Source of the DNA: Pogona vitticeps
Taxonomy: Eukaryota; Chordata; Lepidosauria; Squamata; Agamidae
DNA length: 64,000 bases
Direction: 5' to 3'
Assembly: GCF_051106095.1 (NCBI RefSeq)
Contig: NC_135786.1
Span: 18,412,501-18,476,500 of the forward strand
The position numbers and the translations under genes are program-made. Shown piece by piece: positions 45,905 to 57,000 of this stretch (positions are counted from its first letter, which is position 1; every line of letters starts with the position of its first letter). Under the pieces are notes generated by a model. The model had not been told where the DNA came from, ran no database searches, and saw only the letters and a program-made list of their open reading frames with translations.

Positions 45905-47003
45905 CTTTATGAGCCTGTCCAGATGTTAAGATCATCAGGAGAGGTCTTTCTCTTGGTCTCACAACTCTCACACGTGCATTTGGTGGTGGCACAGTGCAGG
46001 GCCTTCTCTGTCACTGCTCCCAGGCTCTGGAACTCACAGGAGGCCAGCCTGGTCCCATCTTTGCTTTACTGCCACAAGCACCTGAAAACCTTTCAGTTCA
46101 GGCAACCTTAAAAATTGGCTGTCCCGGAGTGGGATTTTTAAATAGATGATTGTGCCTTACGGCTTTAAATGTGTTTTGGTGCTCCTTTTATTTACTGTAC
46201 TGTGATGTACCAAGATTCAGGTCTATAGAGCCTGTGTCCTAAGCACACTCCTGTACTGCAGTGAGACCTGGACCCTTCATGCACAGTAGGAGAGGAAGCT
46301 GAACACCTTCCATATGCGTTGCCTCCGACGGATTTTTGGCATCACCTGGCAGGACAAAGTTCCAAACAGAATAGTCCGAGAATGAGCCGGAATTTTCAGC
46401 ATGTACACATTACTGAAACAGTGACATCTACGTTGGCTTGGGCACGTCATGGGAATGGCTGATGGTCGGATTCCAAAAGATCTCCTGTATGGAGAATTAG
46501 TGCAGGGAAAGCACCCCAGAGGGAGACCACGGCTGCGATACAAGGATATCTGCAAGCGAGATCTGAAGGCCTTAGGAATAGACCTCAACAGATGGGAAAC
46601 CCTGACATCTGAGCGTTCAGCCTGGAGGCAGGCATTGCATCACGGCTTCTCCCAATTTGAAGAGACCCTTATCCAGCAGGCCGAGGTGAAGAGGAAGTCG
46701 CAAAAGCAGGGAGCTGGACAGGGGTCAGATTGGATTTGTCTTCAGTGTGGAAGAGATTGTCACTCTCAAATTGGCCTCCTCAGCCACACTAGACGCTGTT
46801 CCAAGTCCTCCATACAGAGCACGTTACCATAGTCTTTTGAGACTGAAGGATGCCTAACTATAACTAACTAGTGTGATGCTTGTTTGATCCTTTTAATATT
46901 TGTATATTTACTGTTCTTAGCTTTAAATAATTGTCTTTTAATGTCTAAGCCAACTTGGGTCCTTCTTCAGGAGAAAGGTGGGGTAATATTTTAAATAAAC
47001 TCC
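45905..47003 (+). mobile_element. CR1/L3-like LINE 3' end, split by another LINE
   Basis: The frame 45923-46111 reads VAQCRAFSVTAPRLWNSQEA and LKTFQFRQP then stop, the terminal block of CR1/L3-like LINEs. The 3' UTR runs to 46200 and resumes at 46872 (gcttgtttgatccttttaat), ending ggtggggtaatattttaaat. Confidence 0.75.
46208..46871 (+). mobile_element. LINE 3' end with C-terminal zinc finger
   Basis: Blocks RACVLSTLLYCSETWTLHA, RRIFGITWQDKV, LRWLGHVMGMADGRIPKDLL, GKHPRGRPRLRYKDICKRDL and a final CLQCGRDCHSQIGLLSHTRR give the end of an RTE-like reverse-transcriptase polyprotein with a C2H2 finger. Two stops near 46384 and 46423 look like CGA to TGA changes. Possible 7-bp target copies tgtgatg lie at 46201-46207 and 46872-46878, with an (ACTA)-type tail. 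Confidence 0.8.
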
Positions 47004-47004
47004 A

Positions 47005-47580
47005 GTAAAACATGAGTGGTCTTTGCGTTGATTGGTGGTGCTGGGCAATAGTGAAACCGCTTCATTTTTCCTCTCATGTTTCTGTTTCGTCTTGTTTAAT
47101 TTTTTTTACAAATTTACATAATCAAAAGATCCAGAACACACAGCTTGGTGGATATCTGGTGTTATGGCGTTTTCTAGTGCCACTCTGTTAATTCATTATT
47201 GTCCTGAGATCAAGCAGCTGTTAACAGTGTTTAGCATCAATTTCCCTTGTGTTGAAAATACACACCCATTGTTCAGGGGCACTTCCCTTCCATTTGACTT
47301 GCTACCATCTATTTTGAGATTTGCCAGGCAACGTGCCAATCAATTGAACATCGTTAAAAGCAAAACACAATCACCCGCAAATGCTCACATCTGCCTTATG
47401 TTAATTAGCAGCATAATCACTGGCTAAACAAAAGTGCCCGGGAAAGAACAAAGCCACTTATGTGAAGAATAATTTAAAGTTCATCAAATATCGCAACGGT
47501 AAACAAGTCCTCTTAACTCACCTTAACACAGTGAATGTATTTAAAAAGCGGAAAGCAGCACCATCAGGAAACTAGACTCC
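47005..47580. other. Non-repetitive sequence, possible conserved noncoding element
   Basis: 47150-47520 shows no repeat signature and has balanced composition with E-box and homeodomain-type motifs (cagctgttaa, ttaattagc). Confidence 0.3.
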
Positions 47581-47582
47581 AT

Positions 47583-47823
47583 TATGAGTGAATTGCGCAG
47601 GTCCAAAAAGCAGTTTTGGTTATACACTGGGGTTTTTTTCCAATACATACATACATACATACATACGTACGTACGTACGTACATACATACATACATACAT
47701 ACATACATACATACATACATACATACATACATACATACATACATACATACATACATACATACATACATACATACATACATACATACATACATACATACAT
47801 TGCTCCTGGCCACCCAGAACCCC
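47583..47823 (+). repeat. Repeat tail related to 12955-13085, with expanded array
   Basis: gaattgcgcaggtc, agcagttttggttatacact and ggccacccagaacccc flank the (CATA)n array in the same order as at 12955. Confidence 0.6.
47644..47800. repeat. (CATA)n microsatellite with CGTA variant block
   Basis: About 39 tetranucleotide units, with a run of cgta variants near 47666-47681. Reading frames across it on both strands are artefacts. Confidence 0.98.
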
Positions 47824-48172
47824 ATGGTAAAGATAAAGATTCCCCTGGACATTTAGTCCAGTCGTGTCTGACTCTAGGGCACAGTACTCATCCCCATTTC
47901 CAAACTGTAGATCCAGCGTTTGTCCGAAGACAGTTTCCATGGTCACATGGCCAGCGCAACTAGACACTGAATGCCATTACCTTCCCACTGAGGTGGTATC
48001 TATTTATCTACTCACATTTACATGCTTTTGAACTGCTAGGTTGGCAGGAGCTGGGACAAGTGACGGGAGCTCACCCCGTCATGTGGATTTGATCTTACGA
48101 CTGCTGGTCTTCTGACCCTGCAGCACAGAGGCTTCTGAGGTTTAACCTGCAGTGCCACCACATCCCATATAG
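47823..48172 (-). mobile_element. Sauria-SINE-like tRNA-derived SINE
   Basis: gtaaagataaagattcccct (tail complement) through ccagtcgtgtctgactctag, ttaccttcccactgaggtgg, gatttgatcttacgactgct and cagtgccaccacatccc (head complement). Full length. Confidence 0.85.
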
Positions 48173-48194
48173 AACCCCATGAGTTGACATCAAT

Positions 48195-48320
48195 GCAGTC
48201 TCCTTGCCCCCAAACACAGGATCTCTAATTCAGCCTCTAGACCAAAAGGTCATAAAGACTTTTAAGGTTCATTACACACATGGCTGTATGGAAACGACTG
48301 TCAATGCCATGAAAGAGAAC
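48195..48320 (+). mobile_element. Tigger/pogo-type transposase remnant
   Basis: The frame reads LPPNTGSLIQPLDQKVIKTF then KVHYTHGCMETTVNAMKENP. This is the conserved LPPNTTSLIQPLDQGVI block of Tigger/CENP-B-like DDE transposases, about 40 residues. No other part of the domain or termini is visible. Confidence 0.8.
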
Positions 48321-48321
48321 C

Positions 48322-48361
48322 CCTCCCTCCCTCCCTCTTTCTCTCTCTCTCTCTCTCTCTG
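48322..48361. repeat. (CCCT)n/(CT)n tract
   Basis: ccctccctccctc followed by ctctctctct, directly after the Tigger remnant. Confidence 0.9.
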
Positions 48362-48719
48362 CATTAATCAACTGTTCATGTTTTCAGTTATGCTTTTGGA
48401 GACACAAGAGTTAAACACGGATTTTGAATTGCATGGGAATCTGGTGTCCCTAACCCCAGGATTCTTGAAAGGAGAAGTGTAATCATTTCCCTACTGGTTG
48501 CTGCACATCAAGAAGTTGCAAAGCACTGGAAGGAAGCTGATAACCTATGTGTGAATAATAGGTACAAAAGGCTCTGGGACTTAGCTCTGAATGTTTAACT
48601 CAAGAATTCAGGCAAGCACAAGACTCGAGATGGGATAACTATATTCATTTCCCCCAGGATATCACCACCACAAGTGGCCGGGCCCATTTGACCCTGCCCC
48701 TCAGAACCGGGCCATCCAC

Positions 48720-49440
48720 TTATCGCTTGTGGGGCCATAATCGTTTATGTTGCGCCAACCACAGAAGTAGTCTGGTTGGGGCTTCCCCACCTCCCTGCAC
48801 TGCTGACCATTCTGACAAGGAGGCAGGATGACAAGCCTTCTTGCTCAGCTGCTAAGTGGTCAGCAACAGAGAGAGGCAGGGAAGCCCTAGCCAACTACCT
48901 CTGCAACTGGAGCAGCATGAACGAGGACAACTGTGTACACCGCACGGCAAGTGGATGGCCTGGTTCTGGAGAGGAGGGTCAAACGGCCCTGGCCACCCGT
49001 GGTAGTGATATTCATATTTCATATTCGTATCCCCTGGGAAACAAACACAAATATCTCATCTCTCCACAAGACATTTTGGACTCAAAATTGTTTTGAAGCA
49101 ATCTGGTTCCCCTTCATTACCTATGTTCAACTACAGAGATAAATATACCAAATCTTCCTAACCCACATAGAACTCTATGAAAGGTTCTGCCAGCTTAACT
49201 CCTCTTCAGATGCTCCAGTTCTCATCAGAAACAATGAGATACCAACCCTCACAACTATCAGCTTCATAACTTTAAAGTAAGAATTAGCATTGAAGGATTT
49301 CAACTCTGTACATATATTGTCCTTATAAATTAAGTTATAGTTCTCCTTTTCTACCCTCCCGCAAAACTGTTTAATTTTACCCTAAAATTGGATTATGTAT
49401 CAGTTTGTTAATATTCTAAATAAATCTATTTTTAAAAAAG
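48720..49440 (+). other. Possible retroelement 3' end, unclassified
   Basis: A GC-rich part (48760-49010) is followed by an AT-rich part ending attctaaataaatctatttt and an A-rich tail, which resembles a retroposed 3' end. No domain is recognised. Confidence 0.3.
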
Positions 49441-49444
49441 TGAC

Positions 49445-50555
49445 ACTGCCAGAGCATCTATCATAGACAACCGCAATGACACTCAAGCTAACTTGTATTA
49501 GTACTGTGAAGAAGACAATGGTAAACAACTTCTGAATATTTGTACTTTGAAAACCGTATAATGAGAACAATCAGAAACGAACAAAAAATGCAATCGGGAA
49601 ATGAGACTCCCAGATGAACTAAAGTGAAATTGAATAGGGCATTTTCAGCCAGATAATTTTAATGACCTTTTCTTTATTAGAAGCTATTGTAATAAAATAT
49701 GTCTATTGTAAAGGCACCATGGTAAGAGAGCTAAAATGTAAGAACATTAAGGAGAGTCCTGCAGGATTAGATGAAAGCACCATGTAGTTCTGCGTTCTCA
49801 TTCTACAATGGCCAAATGCTGTGATGAGAAGCTCACAAGCTTGACATGAACACTTCAACGTCCTGCCCAGAGACTGATATTGTTATTGTTCAATGATATA
49901 CTTCTTCCAGGGTGGAGATTCCATATTTAATCTTCAGATCTAATAGCTAGTGACACATTTATCCTCTATGAATGTGTCTTGTCCTCCAACAGAACATGTG
50001 TGCTAAATGTATCTGCAATTCTCTATCAATAATTAGTTATAGAGAAACAGCCCTGCTGTTTGCAGAGTGATTAGAATTGGTTTATACTCTGGAGCCATCT
50101 TCTGGACTGCAAAAACAGTGGCTGCTAAGGTGCAGACAGAAAAATTATCAAGACATTTGGGAGGTACTGGACATTTGATTATATTTTATAAATACTATTT
50201 TATTCAGCTATTTTATTTAGCTGCATAGTAGATTTTGATGAGGATCTGGGTCAAATCCCCACTCATTTTCAGGCTAGTCCCCATCTCTCTAGCCTAAAGC
50301 AATAGGCACTGCCTCATAGCATTAATCCATGTTTAGTCTGTGTTCTATAAAAATTTCTAGATAGTTGCCACATGCACTATTGCTGATCCAGCTGTCCTCC
50401 AATCTTGTATTTGTACAACTGATTTTAACTGCCTAAAGTATATGCAGAAAGCTACTTTTTTCTTATTTAAAATCTGTTTACTTTAGCCTGCTTGTAAAAT
50501 CCAGGTTTATTTAGAGCCCTTTCTTCTGAGTTCTGATCTATTTGCTATCCTTCCC
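49445..50555. other. Intergenic sequence, nothing recognised
   Basis: No feature supported. Confidence 0.4.
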
Positions 50556-50559
50556 AGTT

Positions 50560-51070
50560 TGATGTCAGCTGGCTTAATAAGCATTCCCTCTACTCCTTCA
50601 GCTAAATCATTTTAAAAGATGCTAAAAAGCATCAGGCCCGGGATAGAACTCTGTGGCATCCTATTTGTCACTTCTCTTCAAAACAACAGGGAACTATTGG
50701 TGAGCATTTCTCAGCTAGGTCATGTTTATCAGCTACAAATTCATCTAATAGCAGTCTAGGCCAATGGTTCCCAATCTCAGGTAAACCAGGTGTTCTAGGA
50801 CTGTAGTTCCTAGAAGTCTTCACAACCAGCTGCACTGACAGGTGTTTCTGGGATTCGGAGTCCAGGAACACCTGGGTTATACAAGGTTGGGAATCATTGG
50901 TCTCTAATCCACATCTTGCTAGTTTGACTACAAGAGTATCGTGCAGGACCTTAAAGAAAGCCTTGCTGAAACCAAGATACCTTACTTCCACAGACAGGTT
51001 AGTCTGACATCGCCTGTATCTGAGAAATCTATGCTGGATGTCAGTAATCACATTTTCCCTGTGTTCCTAT
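50560..51070 (-). mobile_element. Old CR1-type LINE fragment split by a MITE
   Basis: Plus-strand phrases gatgctaaaaagcatcaggc, ctctgtggcatcctatttgt, ctctaatccacatcttgcta and aaagaaagccttgctgaaac form the complement of an old CR1 3' region. High divergence suggests considerable age. Confidence 0.6.
50762..50899. mobile_element. hAT-type MITE, degraded
   Basis: caatggttcccaatctcagg and ccaatgattcccaacctt-type complement at the right end make an imperfect inverted pair. The interior aggtgttctaggactgtagt resembles the MITEs at 38 kb. The target duplication is eroded (gtct shared). Confidence 0.65.
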
Positions 51071-51270
51071 AGACTGTTTAAACAAAATTTTTCGAGCTAT
51101 TGATTCAACATGACCAATCAGGAGATATCTGGACTCTCTTCTCTCCCGTCACCCTCTGCTTTTCTTCAAGACAGGGCACAGCCAAAACTGCCCACAGCCA
51201 AATCCACCATTATGGCAGTTTCTCAACCAGCCCTTTAAGACAAGGGAAACAAGTGTATTCGTCCATTAAG

Positions 51271-52160
<890 letters not shown>

Positions 52161-52224
52161 TTTGTATTAGGCTATGGCAGATTCTTGACCCAATCTTTAA
52201 GATAAGTGTATTAGGTATACACAT

Positions 52225-52486
52225 TAGAGATGGGTACAAACTGCCAGTTCAGCAGTTTTGTGCCAATTCATCCTTTGAATGAACAGTTGTTCGACACTTC
52301 CCAGCCCTAGCTCCTCCGGTGGGTACCCACTCAGAGGCAGTGACTGGAGGAGATGGGGCAGGGAATCTGGGGCACTTCTTCTAACTGGGTGCCTGCCAGA
52401 GGAGGCAGGGCTGGGAACAACTGAACACCTGTTTTACTGAAGGGTAAAATGGCACCAACCTAACTGGCAGCTTGTGCCCATCTCTA
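52225..52486. mobile_element. hAT-type MITE with 8-bp target duplication
   Basis: Termini tagagatgggtacaaactgc and gcttgtgcccatctcta are inverted repeats. Flanking copies atacacat lie at 52217-52224 and 52487-52494. The interior has an extended imperfect inverted structure and no coding capacity. Confidence 0.9.
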
Positions 52487-52500
52487 ATACACATGCTTAA

Positions 52501-52846
52501 TGTTGTTGTTGTTTAGTTGTGTCTGACTCTTCGTGACCCCATGAACCCGAGCACACCTGGCTCCCCTGTCTTCCACTGCCTCCCGGAGTTTGGTCAAGTT
52601 CATGTTGGTCGCTTCAATGACACTGTCCAACTATCTCGTCCTCTGTCATCCCCTTCTCCTCTTGCCCTCACACTTTCCTAACATCAGGGTCTTTTCCAGG
52701 GAGTCTTCTCTTCTCATGAGATGGCCAAAGTATTGGAGCTTCAGCTTCAGGATCTGTCCTTCCAGTGAGCACTCAGGGTTGATTTCCTTCAGAATGGATA
52801 GGCTTGTTCTCCTTGCAGTCCAGGGGATTCTCCAGCATCACAATTC
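52501..52846 (-). mobile_element. RTE-BovB LINE 3' tail
   Basis: Complement of the last 350 bp of BovB: gtctgactcttcgtgacccc, gtcttttccagggagtcttc, agatggccaaagtattggag and ccttgcagtccagggg. It is longer and better preserved than the other tails. The truncated 5' end falls near 52846. Confidence 0.9.
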
Positions 52847-52860
52847 ACATGCTTAATACA

Positions 52861-53280
52861 CTTCTATTAAAGATCACTTGTAATACATATGCACTTTTAA
52901 AAAGCAGACCAAATAGGGTCACTGTATGCCACTGGAATCACATCCATCTGGCATAGTGGACCTCCTAGTGATCCTATTCAGCCCTTTCCAACTTAGTCTT
53001 GTAGACAAGCTCTTAGCCTTCTTGATTATCCTAAAATACTCTGCCTTGGGGATTCACTTCTCCTTCCACTTCTTATACATGTTCCTTTTAATTCTTAGCT
53101 TATCTGAAAGTTCCTTTTTCAGCCTCCCATTTCTTTAGATGTCTTCTAGTTTTCTTTCTCATACGAACTGTTATGAAATTTCAGCAATAACTTCTTTCCT
53201 GTCTGAATTTGCTCTCTAGCTTATCATCCTTACTGTAGTGTGTTATACTGCACTATTTTATACTTGTATCAATATACACA
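52861..53280. other. Intergenic sequence, nothing recognised
   Basis: No feature supported. Confidence 0.4.
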
Positions 53281-53425
53281 GCACAGTGGCTAGAGTATTA
53301 GATATGGAGATCCTAGTCCCTACTCAGTCATGAAATGTAATAGGTGACTTCAGCCACTCTCTTTCAGTCTGAACTACATCACAGGACTACAAGGATAAAA
53401 TGGAGAAAATGACAGCTTCTATAGC
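53281..53425 (+). mobile_element. tRNA-derived SINE, diverged
   Basis: gcacagtggctagagtatta, catgaaatgtaataggtgac and actacaaggataaaatggag parallel the SINE at 40743 and other squamate tRNA SINEs. The A-rich end runs into a poly(A) tract at 53427. Confidence 0.55.
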
Positions 53426-53451
53426 CAAAAAAAAAAAAAAAAAGGATAGAA

Positions 53452-53592
53452 AAGTAATGTATTCGCGAAGGCTTTCACGACCGGGATCTAATGGTTGTTG
53501 TGGGTTTTTCGGGCTTCTTGGCCGTGTTCTGAAGGTGGTTCTTCCTAACGTTTCGCCAGTCTCTGTGGCCGGCATCTTCAGAGGACAGCAAA
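53452..53592 (-). mobile_element. Penelope-like element end fragment
   Basis: On the minus strand tctgaagatgccggccacag, ggcgaaacgttaggaagaac, acacggccaagaagcccgaa and cgtgaaagccttcgcgaat form the familiar terminal segment of reptile Penelope-like elements. No catalytic domain is present. Confidence 0.65.
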
Positions 53593-53658
53593 GTAATCAA
53601 TCAATAAATTGTAATTTTTAGAACCTTTGGCAAAAAAACACAGTATGTTGGCTTGATA

Positions 53659-53664
53659 TTTATT
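53659..53664 (-). terminator. PFDN4: Probable PFDN4 poly(A) signal
   Basis: Plus-strand tttatt is AATAAA on the minus strand, about 225 nt past the PFDN4 stop. It is the first canonical hexamer downstream in the gene's orientation. Confidence 0.6.
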
Positions 53665-53887
53665 ATATTTGAATAAAGCATCCCCTTGTGTACTGATACA
53701 TTAGTTAACATCAATTTGTTCACCTAAGACATTTAAATACAGGTATGCAAAATAAGAATTCTTCCATTAAATAAAGGAAATAAACAGATAAAGTATATTT
53801 TTAAGAAAAACAATTAATTAGATGTAAATTCTCAAAAACAGTACTTTGGGACAATGATTAGTACAAAAAACAAGAGTTCTAGAATGT

Positions 53888-54019
53888 TTAATTATCATCT
53901 GCCTCAAGATTTATGTTGTTGCCAAACTTCGCATAAAGTTGGACTTTAAGATCTGATAATACTCTCTGGATAGATGCCACTCGTGACTCCAGTGCTTCAA
54001 TTTCTTCCTGCAAGTTTTG
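53888..54019 (-). CDS. PFDN4: PFDN4 coding exon 4 (C-terminal helix, stop)
   Basis: Acceptor tttcccag precedes QNLQEEIEALESRV, and the exon ends NINLEADDN with TAA at 53888-53890. It encodes 43 residues, the second coiled-coil helix and the acidic tail. The first residue is Gln where human has Lys. Confidence 0.97.
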   Translation of the reverse strand, partial: QNLQEEIEALESRVASIQRVLSDLKVQLYAKFGNNINLEADDN

Positions 54020-57000
54020 CTGGGAAAGAAAAAAAAACAAATAGTTGATCACTGCAAACAATCAAACTTTTAAGAAGCTCTCTAAGAGCCCATCTGCCAA
54101 GAAGAAACAAAGCTTTCATTGGCTCAGCTAAAATAAAGTAGCAATACTGCAAACTTTAAAAATACGTTCTTCATTAGATTTATGGAACCCAGAAGAAGAA
54201 AATGTCTTACATGCCTAAATTGTTCTTAATCTGGAAGCATCTAATGCTCTTTATAATAAACCAACAAGGAAGTCTGACCACCCCAGTTAAAGAAACAGCA
54301 AAATATTCACATACCTATTCTAAACTGATGCATTTAATATCCACTGCTACTGATAAGCTATGTAAATTAATATCAAAATATTAAAATTTTAAATAGGGCT
54401 ATGCATGCATTCTCTAATCTGATTTGAAAGAGTTCTTAAAAGATCCTGTTTCAGACTGGAGTGACTTGTGCCCCATTGAAATGAATATGTGCCTTGGATT
54501 GTAATCAGGCTGTAAGCTTGCTGCTGATTTATACTGGAAAATCAAAAAGGTTAGCCTTTTTTGGGATTTTGCACTGAGGTTCATACAGTTTGGATATGAC
54601 AGGTTCAAAAGTATAATGTAAACCTGCCAAATTTCAGGCATGTGTTGTGTACTAGGCACTTTTAAAGTTTCTCTTTTCCAAAGGAAGGCAGACAGTCAAA
54701 ACAATTTATGCCCCATCTGACAGATTTGTGCTTTGTACACTGTAAGTTAATGTTGTTTTGTTCCAAAATCAAAATCTGGCCATTCTGCTTCAATCCAGAC
54801 GTCATATAAAAGATAAAGGTTCCCCTTGACATTTAGTACAGTTGTGTCTGACTCTAGGGCACGGTGCTCATCTCCCTTTCCAAGCCATAGAGCGTTTGTC
54901 CATAGACAGTTTCTGTGGTCACGTGGCCAGCGTGACTAGACACAGAACGCTGTTTGTTACCTTCCCACTGTGGTGGTACCTATTTACTGTATCTATTTGC
55001 ATTTACATGCTTTTGAACTGCTAGGTTGGCAGGAGCTGGGACAAGTGATGGGAGCTCACTCCGTCGCATGGATTCGATCTTACGACTGCTGGTCTTCTGA
55101 CCTTGCAGCAGAGGCTTCTGCAGTTTAACCCACAGCACCACCATGTCCCTTAGCCCTCATATAAATTGGTCCAAATATGGCTAATTTGCCTAGTAATTTG
55201 GGATTTCTCCAATTGTGGTACCCAGCCCTACTTTCAAAATAAATTTGAAAAATAAAGTATTTTTAAAAACAATTGTTTCTCAGGGGATAGAGGAATCCTG
55301 TTTGCAATATTTAATCTATGGAAAGGTAAAATTATGACACTGATCAAATCTAAACAAAAAAAAACTAAACACATGTATGACCTTTGAGGTCAACCCAAGT
55401 TTTTTTTTTTTCTTGGGTGCTGCTGCTGGAGGTCCAAAATTCTTGTTTCACAATTAGCTATTATATCTGAACCTGAAGTGGGTTAGGGTGAAGCAAAGAA
55501 AACATGATACCTGTGAGCATCTGCATCTGCAGCCATAAAGGACCTTGCAAATGTCTGTGATTTAAATATACATATATGCGCACACACTTCAAGCTTCCCT
55601 TTCCGCTGTTTCTCCAGGTTTCCACACTGCCATCCCCAGTCCCCCTTAACAGGCGTTGGAGGTCTCTATGGAAGGAAGGGACCTCCATCGCCTCTTAACG
55701 GGGACTGGGGATGGCAATGTGGAAGCCTGTAGAAACAGCGGAAAGGGAAACTTGAAATGAAGCAGGATTTTTTATTTTTGTCTTTTGCCCTTACACCGGA
55801 TCTAATTTCTTTCCTCTTTCCATCACACATTCTTGCTCTCCCTGAGAGAAAAGTCACTAACCTTTGCCTCTTCCAACATCTCTTGTGTCTCTTCTTGAGG
55901 GTGGCTAATGAAGACATCTCCAATTTGGTAAGGTATCAATAGCGAGTCATCGTCAAGCATCATTATGTCATCACATGCATCTTGTAAGTTCTGAAGCTGT
56001 TTCTGTGATCAAGAAATCAGTCACTCCCACCTGATTTTAACTATTATAAGTACACTGTTCTTAAATTTTTAATATATTTTTATAATTAAGCGTTTTATTA
56101 TATTAAGCTAAAAAACCCTTTAAAAACAATTTAAAAGACACAGAAGACCAAAATATAATAGTAATAATTTCTTTATATAAAATTATTCCAAATGTATAAT
56201 CTATATGATTATACATCATGTGTTCATATGTTTACAAAAGTTCTAAGATCCTTGATTCTCTGAATAACAGGAAGTGGACAATGATTTTTCTACCACTGTA
56301 ATGCAAGGCTTTTAGCCACTAAGAAGTGAAATTTAGAAGTTAACAAAATCAACAAAAATCAGAATGTTCCAGTACAAAATTAATACAAGCAATGACGCAC
56401 ACACAGACGGCAAAAGAACCTATGACAGGACATGACTCAGGTCCATGTTTAAGAAATGCATTGAGGGATGCACACTGCTAGCTGTTAGATTATTTATTCA
56501 GACCTTTACTAAAGAAGTATTGAGTTATCTAATATGTCAGAAAGAGGATTTATTCCTAGATGAGTCATAGCATAACATCCATAGGTATGGCAGGTATGAA
56601 AGCTAAGGCCACATTCAGCTGGTTAGGCAAAATAGGGCAATTCAATTCCTTATTCTGTTCCTTCCTGAAATATTGCATATTGTATTTCAGAACGAATAAA
56701 AATATCTGTAAAGAAATGTTGTGAGCTTCTTTTCCTATATTGATTCACCAAGAGCAAATATAGACTCTTGAGGCATTTTGTGCTACAGAACATTTAGATG
56801 GCAGCAAATTTTATAACTGTAAACACTGTCATTCAGCCAAGGTTGACAAATCATTCCTACCCCTAAGAAATGATAGAAATTCACCATCAGAATCAACCAG
56901 TTGATCTAAAGGAAGAATTGTCCTTTCAGTCCAAGACTTCCACAGAAAAAGCTTCTTCCTAACATCTAGGTCTGCAGCGGCTCATGTTGACTGAGCATGT

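Larger units (their letters stand above)
54020..55861 (-). other. PFDN4: PFDN4 intron 3
   Basis: gttagtg donor and tttcccag acceptor. It contains a minus-strand Sauria-like SINE at 54805-55148 and a long inverted repeat at 55590-55754. The rest shows nothing recognisable. Confidence 0.9.

Noticed and set aside
47541-47967. Frames of YVCM or IHTY repeats
   Set aside because: They translate the (CATA)n array in several frames and are not genes.
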